DNA of 64,000 nucleotides, from contig NC_091550.1 in the NCBI RefSeq assembly GCF_042767895.1, positions 23,528,207 through 23,592,206 on the forward strand, written 5' to 3'. The translations under genes and the position numbers were made by a program. The DNA comes from Penaeus vannamei (taxonomy: Eukaryota > Arthropoda > Malacostraca > Decapoda > Penaeidae). The notes under the pieces were generated by a model, which saw nothing but the letters and a program-made list of their open reading frames with translations, was not told the DNA's origin and made no database searches. Positions 40,991 through 52,378 of the stretch are shown piece after piece; position 1 is the first letter of the stretch; each line of letters opens with the position of its first letter.

Positions 40991-43898
40991 AGTTACCGAA
41001 TGATGCCAAGTTCTCTGCTTTTTCGTTGCCGGGAATCCCGACATGGCTGGGTATCCAGCAAAAATTTACGGCTTTCTGTCGTGTAGGCAGGTAGCACAGC
41101 TGATCTTGGATTTTATGGACTATGGGGCTGGTAGGGTGAATGGATTTTATGAGTAATATTGAGTTGCGTGAGTCCGTGAAGATGGTGAAGGATGAGGAAG
41201 AGATAGAAGACATACTTAATAGTGCAAAGAGGATAGCATATATTTCTGTTGTAAGGACACTCGATTCAAGTGGTTGAGGAAAACTGTATGACTACGGCAA
41301 AAGCAGGACCTGAGGTGGATTTAGAGCCGTTGGTGTAGACATGAGTACTGGAGGAGTGGCTAGAGATATGTGCAAGGAAATGTGTGAGGAGGACAGAAGG
41401 TGGAATATTTGACTTTGGTAAGTCATGGAATATAGCAGAGCAATTACAAGAGGTAGGTATTAGCCAGGGAGGGAAGATTTAGGTAAAAAGAGGAAGAATC
41501 CGGAGATGAGGAAAAGATGAACGAGAAAGAAGAACGCCCATACGAACAGGGAAAGGGACAGATAAACGTGGAGAGGAAGAGAAGATACGATAAAGTGGTT
41601 GAGGGACAGTTGGCTTGGAGAGAGAAAATTGGTGAAAGCGAGCATAGCTTCCTAGGGATAGAAGAGCGCAGGATAAGTGGGAGAGGGTTTGTAGTAGTTG
41701 GAGGCGATGGCGGGCTTTTTCTTTAATGGAAAGGATATGATCTCGCCAAGATAACTTGGAGTCAAACTTGCCGGAAGATCGGGATTGGATAGGGGTATTA
41801 TAAAGGAGTGGAGGTTGGGAGCATATACATGAACAAGAGAAAAGGATGGAGAAAGTTTTAGAGGTAGAGAAACGAAAGCCATGGTTGGTAGTCGAGGAAG
41901 AGATTGATGTTATTAACGATTGGATAAGTTGATGGAGGACTTTTAAGGAAGGGCCAGAGGCGAAGATGGCTAGATCATCTACATACAGTGATGAACGGAT
42001 TCTTGGTGGTAAAGCGGAAACCAATCTGTTTACAGGTATGAGGAACAGTGTGGTGCTCAGTACACAGCCTTGTAGGACACCTTCAAATTGAGGAAAAGGG
42101 GGAAGTGGAAGAGGCAAATCTGACACGGAAGATACGGTCAGAGAGGAAGGATTTTATAAAAACATCCATGTTTATACGTATTCCGTGGAGAGATAGCTGT
42201 CGTAGTATATGGTGCCGCCAAGTAGTATCATATGTTTTTTCGAAATCGAAAAAGACAGCTAATACTGACTCATGGCATGCAAATGCTGATGTGATTAATG
42301 TTTCTACATAGGCCAGTGGGTCAGCTGTGCTTTTGCCACGACGAAATCCGAATTGATTTGGTGAAATGATTCTAGGTACCACATTAATCTGAAATTTATC
42401 ATCCTTTCCATTAATTTGCATAGGCAGCATGTAAGGGCTATGGGGCGGTAGTCTCGGGGAGTACCTGTTTTGTTAGGTTTCGGGAAAGGTAGTACTATGG
42501 CTTCTCTCCAGTGGGGAGGAAAGTTTCCATCGTCCATATGTTATTCAATATTGAAAGAAGGAAGGATAAGGAAGTAGGAGAAAGGTATCGTAGCATACGG
42601 TAATGTATACCGTCTGGGCCTTCATGGGTGTTGCGGCATGACTGAAGTGCATTATAGATCTCAGAAGAAAAGGGTGCATTGTAAGGTTATGTGGATGGCA
42701 GGGAGGAGATATGAGTGCGTTCTTTGTCTGACTAAGAAAGAGAAATGAGGAGAAAATCGAGAGCCACTACTGACAGCTAAAAAAGGCACCAAGTTCAGTA
42801 GCTACTTGAGGAGGGTCAGAAATGAAGTTTTTATGAATATGGAGGACGGGGGCAGGATGAGGAGGATGTTCTCCGGATAAATTATGGATCTACTGCCAGA
42901 CTGCAGAGATTGGTTTGGAAGATGTTGTGGAGGATACATAGTTTTGGCAGCTTTTTGTCATGGAGTTACGGCGAAAGTGGGCTGATGCTTTGTTAGTTGA
43001 CTGGGAGTGACTCTCTCGTGTCGGCAGCTATTCCAAGCTGCGCGCTTCAGTGCACTTTCGTACATTCAAGGTTCCACTATGGAACACATTTTGAGGTTGG
43101 GAGGTTCGAGGGATGGTTATATAGGCTGTATTTAGAACGTTAGTTGTGAAGTATTGGAGCATTTCTGAGGTGGTAGAGAAGGATGATGGAGGAAGTTCAA
43201 GAATAGAGAGAGAAATAAAGGTATTCCAGTCTGCTCTGTCAAAGCACCAGCGAGGAGGGTTTGGGAGTGGGATATAGGATGTTGAAGAAGAATTGGGAAG
43301 TGATCACTAGTTTGGGAATTGTTTGGGACAGGCCAGTGGAAGTCTATATGAAGGGTAGGAGAGCAAAGAGAGTAACTAGGCTTGAAAAGGATTGAGTGTG
43401 TATGTCGAAGTGAGTGGGACTGTTGGAATTTAGGAGGATAAGGTCAGTTTTAGCTAGAAATTGTTCTAAGAAGCGACCCCTGGTATTAATAATAGTCACC
43501 CCAGAGGGTATGGCGACAGTTAAAGTCTCTAACTATTAAGAAAGGTGATTAGAGTTAGGAAGTAAGGTCTCAAATTCTAAAAAGTCAATAGGGAGGGAAG
43601 GAGAGAAGTAGACTGAAATGATTGTGATCCAGAAGCGGAGGGAAATGCGGATAACTGTGCAAGGTATGGTGCTTTGTAAAGGAGGTATGATATATGGTGT
43701 TTTATGATGGAGAAGTATGGAAGAAACAAATACAGAAGGAGGGGGTGACACAAAATGGTAGTTGGGAATTGGTGCTGGAATATGTGCGAGGAAGGTTTCT
43801 TGGAGGCAAACAATAGATGGATTGTAAGAAGAGAGAAAATGGCAGAGGTCAGGTCTGTATGAACGAAAGCCTCTAATGTTCCACTGCAGCAGAGCCAT
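40991..43898 (-). pseudogene. LINE M1 ORF2 (second copy)
   Basis: Same as 19027-21935, with 1-bp differences near 42946 and 43475. It keeps the YVDD catalytic box (~41995) and a truncated RNase H. Confidence 0.82.
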
Positions 43899-43908
43899 TG
43901 CGGGTCAT

Positions 43909-45227
43909 TCAACAGCTATTATGGGTGGCAATGTATGCCTGAGAGGTTAGAGGAGGGGTGTCTAGGGGGTGAAGTATGAGGTCAGGGGATGGAGGTGGTA
44001 GTGTAGTATCAAGAGAATCTTCATGGGAGGAGGGATCAGGGGGAGAATGTGAAGATATAGTATCTGGAGGTTCATCAAGAAAGGTGGGATCTGGGGAAGG
44101 ACATTGTGCTAGAAGGGATTCACGTGTGCATCCAGAAGGAAGTGGTAGAGATAGTAGAGAAGGAAGGATTTTTTGTTTGGGTACGGGTGGGGGAGTGGAT
44201 AGGGTGTGTTGGGAAGGTGTGGGAGGAAGAGGGGAAGGGGGTATGTCAGGAGGGGGAGGATGGATTTCAGCAGTCACTGTGAATGCAGCCGGAATCTGGG
44301 TAGAGATATTGATGGATGGTTGAGAATAACTTTCTCTCGTGTTATACATAGAAAGTTTCTTATATCCTCAAGGGTTTCTGGGGGGATTTGAGTGGAGAGG
44401 TTTGGGAAAAAAAGGATCTTTTATGGGCAGGTGAAGAGGAGATCGGTATCTGAGAATCTGAGGGTGTAGGTGTGGGATGGGATCTGGTAGGAGAAGATGG
44501 GGTGGGGCATTTGGGTTATCTGCTGTGATAGGCAAGGTGTGAAGTAGGAAGAGGCATGGGAGAAGGTTATTAGTGTCTGGATTTAGGATGGAAAAAGGAT
44601 TTGACTGGGAGATATGAGAATTAGAGATGGAAAGTTGAGGAGCAGGGGAAAGTGGTGCTGTAGATGTATAGACCACTTGGGTAGAGTGGATGGGAGTGGA
44701 CTGATGTAAGGTACTGGAGTAAGTAGTGATTGAAAAACCTCTTCGTCGTGCTTTTTGTCTAGCCTCTCGTAGAGTGAGTCCTAGTTTGAATCTGAGAGTT
44801 GCTACTTCACTCGAAAATTTGTAATCAGTGCAGCCTCTATAAAATACATTATGAGGTCCACCACAATTAGCACATGTACGTGATTGTGCAGGGCATTTTG
44901 CACGCTCCTGACCTGGTTGAGCACACAGTGGGACCAACAGTGCTTTGCAGGGTGGCCAGAACGACAGGATTTCTGACATTGACAGGGTGGGGGTTGATAT
45001 GGTCTAACGGGACAAGAAACCACTCCTATATATACTTTATGGGGAAGGTTGTGTCTACGAAAGGTAATCTTGGCAACATGATGTTGGACACGATTGCCTC
45101 TGGGGGGAATAGAGTAGCATTGTACTGATTCAGCATCATATTCAGTTAGGCAATCAAGCAAGTCGTATTCACAGTCTGTCCAGTCTTTTCCGTAGACAGG
45201 GCAATCAATTAAGGAGGGAAACAGTTC
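43909..45227 (-). pseudogene. LINE M1 ORF1, middle and C-terminal part (second copy)
   Basis: Same as 21946-23264. Its upstream codons are at 47951-47984 and 50854-51501, separated by two later LINE insertions. Confidence 0.8.
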
Positions 45228-47950
45228 AGTTCAGTTAGATTTGCGAAGTCATGCTTCGCCCGGGCCTTTTCTCTGGAGTGGCCCGGCCTTTGTCAACTAT
45301 TTCTAGTTAACTCATGTGTTTTCTTTGAACTGCATGCTTATCGTAGTGGCTGAATTGCGAGCAAGCGACCAGCTGCCACAGAGTAAGCATGTGGCAAACC
45401 CTTTTTACCAGCCCGGCAGCTGTGGTGGGTGGTCCCTGTCTTAATTAAAAATTATGTGTTCACAATTCTGCAAGTAATGTAACAGGGTGGCGTTAGACTC
45501 GCCGCAGTGTTTGCATAACCTGGCAGTCTCATCATCAATAATTTGCCAAGCGCATGGGTAACCTAGTCTTAGTCTGTGTAACATGACTTCGGTACCTCTT
45601 TTTGTATTTGGTGGAAGGGCCAGTGGCTCAGCCTGAAGCATCTGAGTACCACTTAGCAGCGGGCGAATTTGTAATATTTTCTCTATGTGCTCCCCGGAGG
45701 ACCGAACAAGCTGCAGCTTAGTCCCCTTCGGCTAGGTTTAACGATCATGGAGGATGGGGGCATACCCCTGCCCTTTTCGGCTAGTTTATCAGCAAGCTTA
45801 TTCCCTTGAATGTCAATGTGGCTTGGGACCCAGTTAAGGATAATTCTTCTAACCTGACTGAGACTTCTTTGGGCTATGGTTAGTACAGTTGTCAGGAGGT
45901 AGATGTTGTCTTGGGGCATGCTATGTAAACTGTCAATAGTTGCTCTAGAATCTGTGTGAATGACAACGTGTCCTGTCCTTAGGGACGCGTGTGTCAGGGT
46001 TTCCATGATCGCAACCGTTTCAGCTTGGAGCGTTGAGGCATTGTCAGTGACCCTAATGGATGCTGTGGTATCCCTTGTTGCGAAGCCGACGTCTGCAGTG
46101 TGGTTTATGGGATCCACGGATCCGTCCGTGTAATATGTTATGCTACCCGGAGGAGTTATTCGATCAATGATCCTTTTGGCTTGTGCCTTAAGGCTAGGCA
46201 TGGAATATTGATCTTTTCTCGTTAGGTTTAGGATTGAGAATTCGATCATTTCGTTTCGTGGGGAGTCCATGCCCTTGGCAAGTAGTGATTCTTTTAGCTG
46301 AAAGCGTATCAATACTCTGGCTGTGTGTGTGAGCCAAGAGTTGTCCGCAAAAACTGATAGTCTTGTAGGCGTCTGAGAACACTTTGCCTTGAGTTTCTGG
46401 GTGCCTGCAAGACCTAGGAGAAAAACTGTGCTGCCATTAGATCGATTCGGGTGTCCAGGGACGATAATTCAGCTTCCATGAGGAGGTTGATGACCTTTGT
46501 CCATCTGGACGCACCCAGAATGATCCTGGCAGCTTCATTTTGTATTGTTTCCAGTATTTCTTTTAATGTTGTGCTGGAAGCAATAAGGGCGACAGATGCA
46601 TAGTCAATAATAAGACGGACAACATGTACATAGAAAGATCTTAGTACTTTGTGTCCTGCTCTTATGTGTTTCCCTGTTATGACTTTCATGACTGAGTTTT
46701 TCTTTGGTTCGGTCAAGCAGGTATTGGATCTCCTTTTTGAAAGTGAGTGTGTGTCCTATCCATACACCTAGGTATAGGTAGCCCTTTACCCATTATAGAT
46801 CCATACCCTGAACAGTGAGTTTTTTGTTTCTGACATTAGTTCTCAGAGCCATAGCTTTTGATTTTGCTGCCGATATTTTTAGACCCGTCCTACAACACTC
46901 TTCAGACACCAGGTTCAGACAACCCTGAGCTCTAGTTAGGCAGCGATTGCCAGGTCATCAGCATAGGTGATGATCTTGCATCCTGGCAGGTGAATGTCGA
47001 GTATGTTGGACATGAGGGTGTTGAAAAGGGCTGGACTGAGATCCCCACCCTGAGGTATTCCATTCTCAAGCGGCATGTGCTGTGAGAGGTGACCTTGAAA
47101 TCTGACATTTGCTGACCTATTTTTAAAATAGCTATCCAGGCCAAGAGTGCCTTTGACTCCATTGTGGATTAGGGTCTCCTGAATGGCAAGGGGGCTTGCC
47201 AATTCAAAAGCCTTCTCCAGGTCTAGGAAGACCTATTGTGCATATTATGCTTAGGAGTGTGGAAATACTGTGTGCTGTGCTCTTACCCCTTGTGAACCCC
47301 TGTAGGTGTTCATGAGGGGGTCCCGTCTTCCATCGGAGCCTGTTGAGTACCATCTTCTCAGCTGTTTTTCCAGGCAGCTAAGAAAAGAGATGGAACGGTA
47401 TTTGCCAGGCTCCTTTGGTTTAGGGATGGAAACTATTGTGGCTTGTTTCCAGCTCTGGGGCACCATGGCGGTTTGCCAGGATTTGTTGATGAGCTTCAAG
47501 AATGCAAGCTCTCCTGCCAGACCTAAGTGCGCAATGATGGGGTGATCCAGAGCTAGTTTTATATGACTTTCTTAATTCCTGAAGAGAGAACAAGGCACCA
47601 GTGTCATCGGATTCAAGTGCCTTGTCTCTGAAGAGAGCAAGCTTACCTGGATTTAAGTTTTGTTGTTTATCCCTCAGCACTGGAGGCAGGTTATTGTTGC
47701 TGGTTCTAGCTGAGAACTCAAGCACCAGTCTGTTAGCCTCTGACTGTGGGTCATGATGAGTGCATTTCGGGGCTTGGCGGCTTGTCGCTTGCCTGATCCG
47801 TTTCCACAACTCTGCAAGGGTGGCCTGGTGTCCAAAAGTCTGGCACCATTACAACCACTTTTCCTGCCTTACTCTGTTGGCAGTTTCCTCGGCATCCGCA
47901 ACAGCTTCCCTCAGCAAGGCAAGATTGTCGGGAGTTCTTTGCCGTCGGAA
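45228..47950 (-). mobile_element. LINE family 2 (element 4), 5'-truncated, with 13-bp target-site duplication
   Basis: Bounded by agggaaacagttc at 45215-45227 and at 47951-47963. In minus-strand sense it starts in the endonuclease-RT linker (no endonuclease), carries RT, RNase H and the C-terminal domain, and ends in a short CTGAA-type repeat (ctaactgaact) instead of poly(A). 5' truncation with an intact 3' end and a 13-bp duplication is the hallmark of target-primed reverse transcription. Confidence 0.88.
45441..47809 (-). pseudogene. LINE family-2 ORF2 fragment (RT, RNase H, C-terminal domain)
   Basis: Linker 47809-47510, then RT: ATIVSIPKPKEPGKYRSIS (~47450), the damaged palm entry (~47230), NGIPQGGDLSPALFN (~47060), the catalytic TYADDLAIAA (~46965), and thumb (46716-46414). 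RNase H (46180-45790) carries YTDGSVD, QAETVA, HTDSRA and WVPSHIDIQGNKLAD. The C-terminal CKHC...H...C motif is at ~45520. At least four frame changes or stops interrupt it. The EN domain was never present in this truncated copy. Confidence 0.83.
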
Positions 47951-47984
47951 AGGGAAACAGTTCCAGTACATGTATGAAGGGAGG
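47951..47984 (-). mobile_element. 34-bp remnant of LINE M1 ORF1 between two insertions
   Basis: It encodes part of the conserved TCTGTVS motif of ORF1 on the minus strand. Its left 13 bp (47951-47963) is the element 4 target duplication; its right 13 bp (47972-47984, gtatgaagggagg) is the element 5 target duplication. Only 8 bp (cagtacat) separate the two. Confidence 0.85.
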
Positions 47985-48155
47985 TTAAATGGTTAATGGT
48001 TAAGATAAATGTGCTAGACATCTAAGGTCATATAGCACTATAGGAAAGTATAGTAAAGAGGGATGTCAGGTGACAGTTGTTATGTGTCAACTATCTAGAA
48101 TAGTGTTGAGAGGTTGAGGATGAGGGAAAAGATTATGGTGGTTTAGGTAAGGGAG

Positions 48156-48401
48156 TTAGATCAAGTGAAGGATATTTATGTGTCTGAGGAAGGAGAACAG
48201 GTTGTTGAGGCAGAAGCTGTGAGATTCTGTAAGGATGTCTGATATGTTGGGAGGTCGGTGAAGGGAGGATAGGTGTGGAAAAGCAGAGGTACGTGCTGTA
48301 TTAAACTTGGAGGCAGATAATAGATGGATTATAAGAAGCAAGGATATAACGTAGGTCTGATCTATGAGAGCGGAAACCGCGAATATTCCAATGTAGGAGA
48401 G
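48156..48401 (-). pseudogene. Residual ORF2: endonuclease start fused to ORF2 C-terminus
   Basis: Just after the ORF1 stop, minus-strand sequence reads as the endonuclease start (LLHWNIRGFRS...NPSIICLQ) and at 48305/48306 switches to the sequence that in element A follows the C-terminal CCHC motif (FNTARTSAFPHLSSLHR...ISDILTE). RT and RNase H are gone. The fusion is out of frame (a stop follows CLQ directly). Confidence 0.8.
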
Positions 48402-50495
48402 CTATATCCTAGTTGATTTATGAATGATAACACATTTACGTGTTGGGGAATTTGAAGGGGAAGGAGCTAGGGGGTGTAAAGGTGGGATATTAGGAGGTAG
48501 GGAGTCTGGAGAAGGGCATTGTTGTGCCATGAGTGATTCTCGTGTGTATCCTGGAGGGAGTGCAAAGGATAGAGGGGATGGAGGGAGGGAGAATGTGCCT
48601 ATAGTTGGGGTTGAAGGGGGTGGGTTGTGTTGGGAGGGAGTAGATGTGTGGGGAGTGTTAGTGTTAGGAGGATGAATATCAGAAGGATGGATAGTTGGAG
48701 TTGAAGGGGATGTGTTGTCTTGGGAGGGATTAGGAGGAAAGGGTGTAGGGGTGCTGTGAGTAAGAGGGGGATGCATATCAGGAGGATGGGTATTGGGAGG
48801 ATGGATATCAGTGGTGGTTGGGATTGAGGGTGTTAGGTTGTGTTGGGAGGGAGTAGGAGGAAGGGGTGTAGGGGAAATATTAGTAGGAGGGTTATGAATA
48901 TCGGCAACCACTTCAAGTGTGGAAGGAGCATGAGTTATGGGATTTTGTGTCTCAAGCATATAGCTTTGAATGTCATCCATTGTTTCTGCAGTGGAGTTTG
49001 TTGGAGAGTTTTGTGAGAAGGTAATTGTTTCTGCAATGGAATTGGTTGGAGAGTTTTGTGGAATAAAGGTTTTCTTATGAGGGGAGGAAGAGGAGACTGG
49101 TGTCTCAGGAACAAAGGTATAGGTAGGTGGAGGTGATTGTGCTGTAGGGGAAGAAGGGTTAGAACGTTTAGTCTGTCTACTGCGGGTAGTGCGGGGAGGG
49201 AGAGGGGTTGGTGTTGGGGTTGTAGCTGAGATAGGAGCTGTGGTTGAGATTGGGGTGTCTGGGTTTAGAGTGGCAAAAGAATTGGTCTGAGGGATGTAGA
49301 ATGTAGAAGTGGAAATGGGGACATTTTTGGGTGGAGGGGGAAGGGCTAAGCGGACGATGTTGCTAGAATATGGAGTATGAGAGAAACCTTGTCGACGTGC
49401 TTCCTGTCTGGCTTCACGTAAAGTGAGACCATTTTTGTATCTGAGAGTTGCTACCTCAGATTCAAATTTGTAAGTGGGACAGCCTCTATAAAATACATTA
49501 TGGGGGCCGCCGCAGTTAGCACATGTTCGTTTTTGTGCTGAGCAGTTTGATCGATTATGACCAGGTTGGGCACATATGGGGCATCGGTCTGTGGAACGGC
49601 AATGTTTGGCAGGATGTCCAAAGCGCCAACAGTTTTGACATTGACGTGGAGGGGGTTGGTATGGTCGAACAGGGAGGGATTGTCCACCAATGTAGATACG
49701 TAAGGGAAGGTCATGTGTACAGAAGGTAATTTTGGCAATATTGGTTGGATTCTTTCGTTGACCTTTAGGAGGAATGGTGTAGCAATGTACTGATTTCACA
49801 TCTTGGTCTTTGAGGCATCCTAATAAGTCTTCTCCACAGTCTGACCAATCTTTGGTATCGACTGGGCAGTTTACTGGGGAGAGAGAGACAGTTCCGGTAC
49901 AGGTATTAAGGGTTGGAGGAGGTTCTGCAGGAATGGGGTTGCCAGAATGATCAGTTAAATTTGACAGTGCTATAGATTCAGTTTCTGATCTGACTGTTAC
50001 CAGACGGGAGCGATAGTGTCTGGTATAGAAAGGGACTCTACCTACTTGTTTTTGGAGGCATTGTTGAAAGAGAAGAGTGTTGCCTGAGTAAAGAGCTGTA
50101 GCAGGGATCACGAAAAATCGGTCCCATTTAGCTGGGCTAAACAGAGTATTTAAGATATCTGTAGGGTTGGTGGTGGTGGATAGTCGGGGACGTGTGGAAG
50201 AGGGAGTATTACGGAATGATGGAGAATAAGGTTGCAAGGTAGTAATAAGGGAGGATTGGTTGTTTGATGAAGGTTGCAGGGGTGGAGTTGAATTTGAGGA
50301 AGTTGGGTGGGTAGGAATGTCTTCTGTAGATTGATTCTCTGCTTGGGTGGGTAATGCACTAGTAGGCATTGAGGAGTGGGCAGTAGTTTCAGTGTTCGGA
50401 GCCGTGGTCAAAGGAGAGCCTGGGTTGGGGCTATTTGATAAAGGGGCTAGCCTCATAGCCTCTAATAAAGGGATTACATTCTCATTACTGGTCAT
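48402..50495 (-). CDS. Intact LINE family-1 ORF1 protein (697 aa)
   Basis: ATG at 50495 opens MTSNENVIPLLEAMRLAPLS. Residues 20-115 are Pro/Ser/Thr-rich. Residues ~120-280 form a conserved core (AKWDRFFVIP, GTVSLSPVNCPVDTKDWSDC, LRIYIGGQSLPVRPYQPPP). Three zinc knuckles follow: CQNCWRFGHPAKHC (286-299), CPICAQPGHNRSNC (305-318) and CANCGGPHNVFYRGC (325-339, variant spacing). The ANTL-like TLREARQEARRQGF segment ends the ordered part, and residues ~380-697 are again Pro/Thr/Ser-rich. It is a Gag-like RNA-binding protein of a LINE. All other copies here are broken, so this is the youngest or best preserved. It could be translated and act on partner LINE RNA; that is inference. Confidence 0.85.
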   Translation of the reverse strand: MTSNENVIPLLEAMRLAPLSNSPNPGSPLTTAPNTETTAHSSMPTSALPTQAENQSTEDIPTHPTSSNSTPPLQPSSNNQSSLITTLQPYSPSFRNTPSSTRPRLSTTTNPTDILNTLFSPAKWDRFFVIPATALYSGNTLLFQQCLQKQVGRVPFYTRHYRSRLVTVRSETESIALSNLTDHSGNPIPAEPPPTLNTCTGTVSLSPVNCPVDTKDWSDCGEDLLGCLKDQDVKSVHCYTIPPKGQRKNPTNIAKITFCTHDLPLRIYIGGQSLPVRPYQPPPRQCQNCWRFGHPAKHCRSTDRCPICAQPGHNRSNCSAQKRTCANCGGPHNVFYRGCPTYKFESEVATLRYKNGLTLREARQEARRQGFSHTPYSSNIVRLALPPPPKNVPISTSTFYIPQTNSFATLNPDTPISTTAPISATTPTPTPLPPRTTRSRQTKRSNPSSPTAQSPPPTYTFVPETPVSSSSPHKKTFIPQNSPTNSIAETITFSQNSPTNSTAETMDDIQSYMLETQNPITHAPSTLEVVADIHNPPTNISPTPLPPTPSQHNLTPSIPTTTDIHPPNTHPPDMHPPLTHSTPTPFPPNPSQDNTSPSTPTIHPSDIHPPNTNTPHTSTPSQHNPPPSTPTIGTFSLPPSPLSFALPPGYTRESLMAQQCPSPDSLPPNIPPLHPLAPSPSNSPTRKCVIIHKSTRI

Positions 50496-50853
50496 GGGGA
50501 ACCTGGATTATGTAAATAGGCCTATTCGGTCCACCTCCTTTCGCTACTGAAGGTAAGGGCTAGATTAGTCAGGAGTACCGTGCCCATAGTTCCCGCAGGC
50601 CGTTCAGGACTGGCACTAGGTCAGCCTTTCATCCTCTCAGCACGGCTCTCACACCTTAGGAAGTAGATAGCAGAAGGGGATGAAGAGACGGAAACAAAAG
50701 CTGGAGGAAAAAAAAAAAAAAAAAAAAAAAAAAGACCATGCAAAATTAGTTGAGTCGAGGGCTGAGGCCCTAGGCAGGGGAGATCCCTATATTGGGTCTC
50801 AGTCTTCGTCTCCTAAGCCCCCTCACGACAACAACGAGCAAGGGATTGGGGGG
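50496..50853 (-). promoter_or_regulatory. Element 5 5' UTR
   Basis: Matches the 5' UTRs of element A and M1: aatcccttgctcgttgttg at the start, then actaattttgcatggtc, the block around gctgagaggatgaaaggctg, and ggtactcc before the ORF1 ATG. A 27-base homopolymer (A on +) lies near 50709-50733. A promoter is expected here in LINEs but is not shown. Confidence 0.5.
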
Positions 50854-51848
50854 GTATTAAGGGAGGGGTGAGGTAGAACAGGTATAGGTTTGCAAGTGAG
50901 GTCAACCTGGATAGATAGTGCTTTGGCATGAGTCTCAGATGTAACTGTGATTACGCGTGAGCGATCAGGGTGGCTGCCGAAGAAAACTTTGCCAACTTGT
51001 TTTTGGAGGCAATGTTGAAAGAGTAGGGTATTATCTGAGTGAGGGGCTGTTGGGGGGAACTATAATGAATCGGTCCCATTTAGCCGGTCTAAATAGATTA
51101 TTTAAAAAGTTTGAGGAAGAGGGAATTGTAGAGGCATGAGGGCGGGAGGAGGAGGGAGTGCTGTGATGTGAGGTTGTATTGAGATGTGGACGATGAGGTT
51201 GAAGAGTTGAAATAAGGGAGGAGGGAGTAGAATGTGATGATTGTTCAGGAAGTGGGCTGGATGATGTTGGGAGTGAGGATGGGATATCTTCTAAGGGTTG
51301 AGTTGGTACCTGGGTAGATGATTCAGAATGGGGTAAGTTGGTAGTATGTGTAGAGAAGAGAGGTGTGCTATTAGTGTTCTGAGCCGTGGTCAAAGGGGAG
51401 TCAGGGGTCGGTAAACTAGAGGAGTTAGTTTCAGAGAGGCTAGTTGATAAAGGGGCAAGCCTCAGTGCCCCTAAGGGTACAAAATTTTCATTACTGGCCA
51501 TGGTAAGCCTGACATATGCAGGGAAGGTAAAAAGGTCCACTCCTCAGGGTCCCCATAAGGGGTAAGGGCTAAATGATTTACCAAGGAATACCGTACCCAT
51601 GGTTCCCTGAGGATGTTCATGACTGGCACCAGGTCAGCCTTTCATCCATTCAACACAGCTCTTACATCTTAGGAATTAGATAGGGGAAGGGTTGGGGAAG
51701 ATGTTAGAAAGAAAGAAGGAGAAAAGACCGTGCAAAATTAGTTGAGGCATGGGCTGAGATATAAGGCGGGGGAGATCCCCTCCATTGGGTCCCAGTCTCT
51801 GTCTCATGAGCCCCCCCACAACAACAACGGGCAAGGGATTGGGGGGGG
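50854..51848 (-). mobile_element. LINE M1, 5' segment
   Basis: Minus sense: 5' UTR 51848-51502, ORF1 start 51501, ORF1 coding to 50867, where element 5 enters at the SLNT codons that precede the TCTGTVS motif. The continuation is at 47984. The right edge at 51848 starts with a C-run typical of the family 5' end and sits inside the endonuclease sequence of LINE M0. Confidence 0.82.
50867..51501 (-). pseudogene. LINE M1 ORF1, N-terminal part
   Basis: ATG at 51501 (MASNENFVPLGALRLAPLS) lies in good register with the intact ORF1; a 13-codon upstream extension to 51540 is open by chance. The Ser/Pro/Thr-rich stretch and the AKWDRFIIVPP core are present. A frame change near 51035 ends the open frame before the core continues (VITVTSETHAKALSIQVDL) to the element 5 insertion. 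Confidence 0.8.
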
Positions 51849-52378
51849 AGCATAGAGAGAGATCAAGACATGAAATGGATTGCGTGCGCATGTCAAATTG
51901 TGTGGGGCGATCTAAATTAAGAATAATTAGCTTATTTGTGGAGAGGAAGCGTTCTGAGATTGGCCTTGGGAGGTGGTGATAGAATCACCCCATAAAGAGT
52001 GGTGGTAGTTGAAATAACCAACTACTAGGAAAGCTGGTTGGAGTTGGGAAATTAGAGTTTCAAAGTTAACAAAGTCACTGGGGTGGGAAGAGTAGACTGA
52101 AATAACTGTGACCCAATGGCAAAGAAAGATGCGAATAATTGTGCATGGGACAGTGGTTTGAAAGGGAAGTATGACAAAAGGTGTTTTCTGATAGATGAGT
52201 ATTGACGAGACATAAAGGGAGTGTGAGGAAGAGACAAAATGGTAGTTTGGAATTGGAATACGAGGATGTGTAAGAAAAGTTTCTTGGCGGCAGATAATGG
52301 ATGGATAATAATAAGAAAAGATAAGACGAAGGTCAGGTCTATGAGAACGGAAACCACGAATATTCCAATGCAGGAGAG
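51849..52378 (-). pseudogene. LINE M0 ORF2 endonuclease fragment
   Basis: Starts ALLHWNIRGFRSHRPDL at ~52378, continues through the segment matching VPCTIIRIFLCHWVTVISVYS, then the VVGYFNYHHSLWGDSITTS region (~52020-51960) where the catalytic GDFN has become GYFN, and ends at CLDLSLCS. Frames shift several times. Confidence 0.72.

Larger units (their letters stand above)
40991..45227 (-). mobile_element. LINE M1, main 3' segment (second copy)
   Basis: Same as 19027-23264. The right edge is the 13-bp sequence agggaaacagttc (45215-45227), repeated at 47951-47963 on the far side of element 4. M1 then continues at 47964-47984 and, after element 5, at 50854-51848. Confidence 0.82.
47985..50853 (-). 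mobile_element. ORF1-only LINE family-1 derivative (element 5) with intact ORF1
   Basis: Flanked by gtatgaagggagg (47972-47984) and gtattaagggagg (50854-50866), a 13-bp target duplication with one mismatch. In minus sense: full 5' UTR beginning cccccccaatcccttgctc, a 697-codon ORF1, ~30 codons of endonuclease, then ~50 codons of the ORF2 C-terminus, 3' UTR and a TTAACCA tail. About 3.2 kb of ORF2 is missing with a clean junction at 48305/48306. The full 5' end shows it transposed as a full-length short element. Confidence 0.88.
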
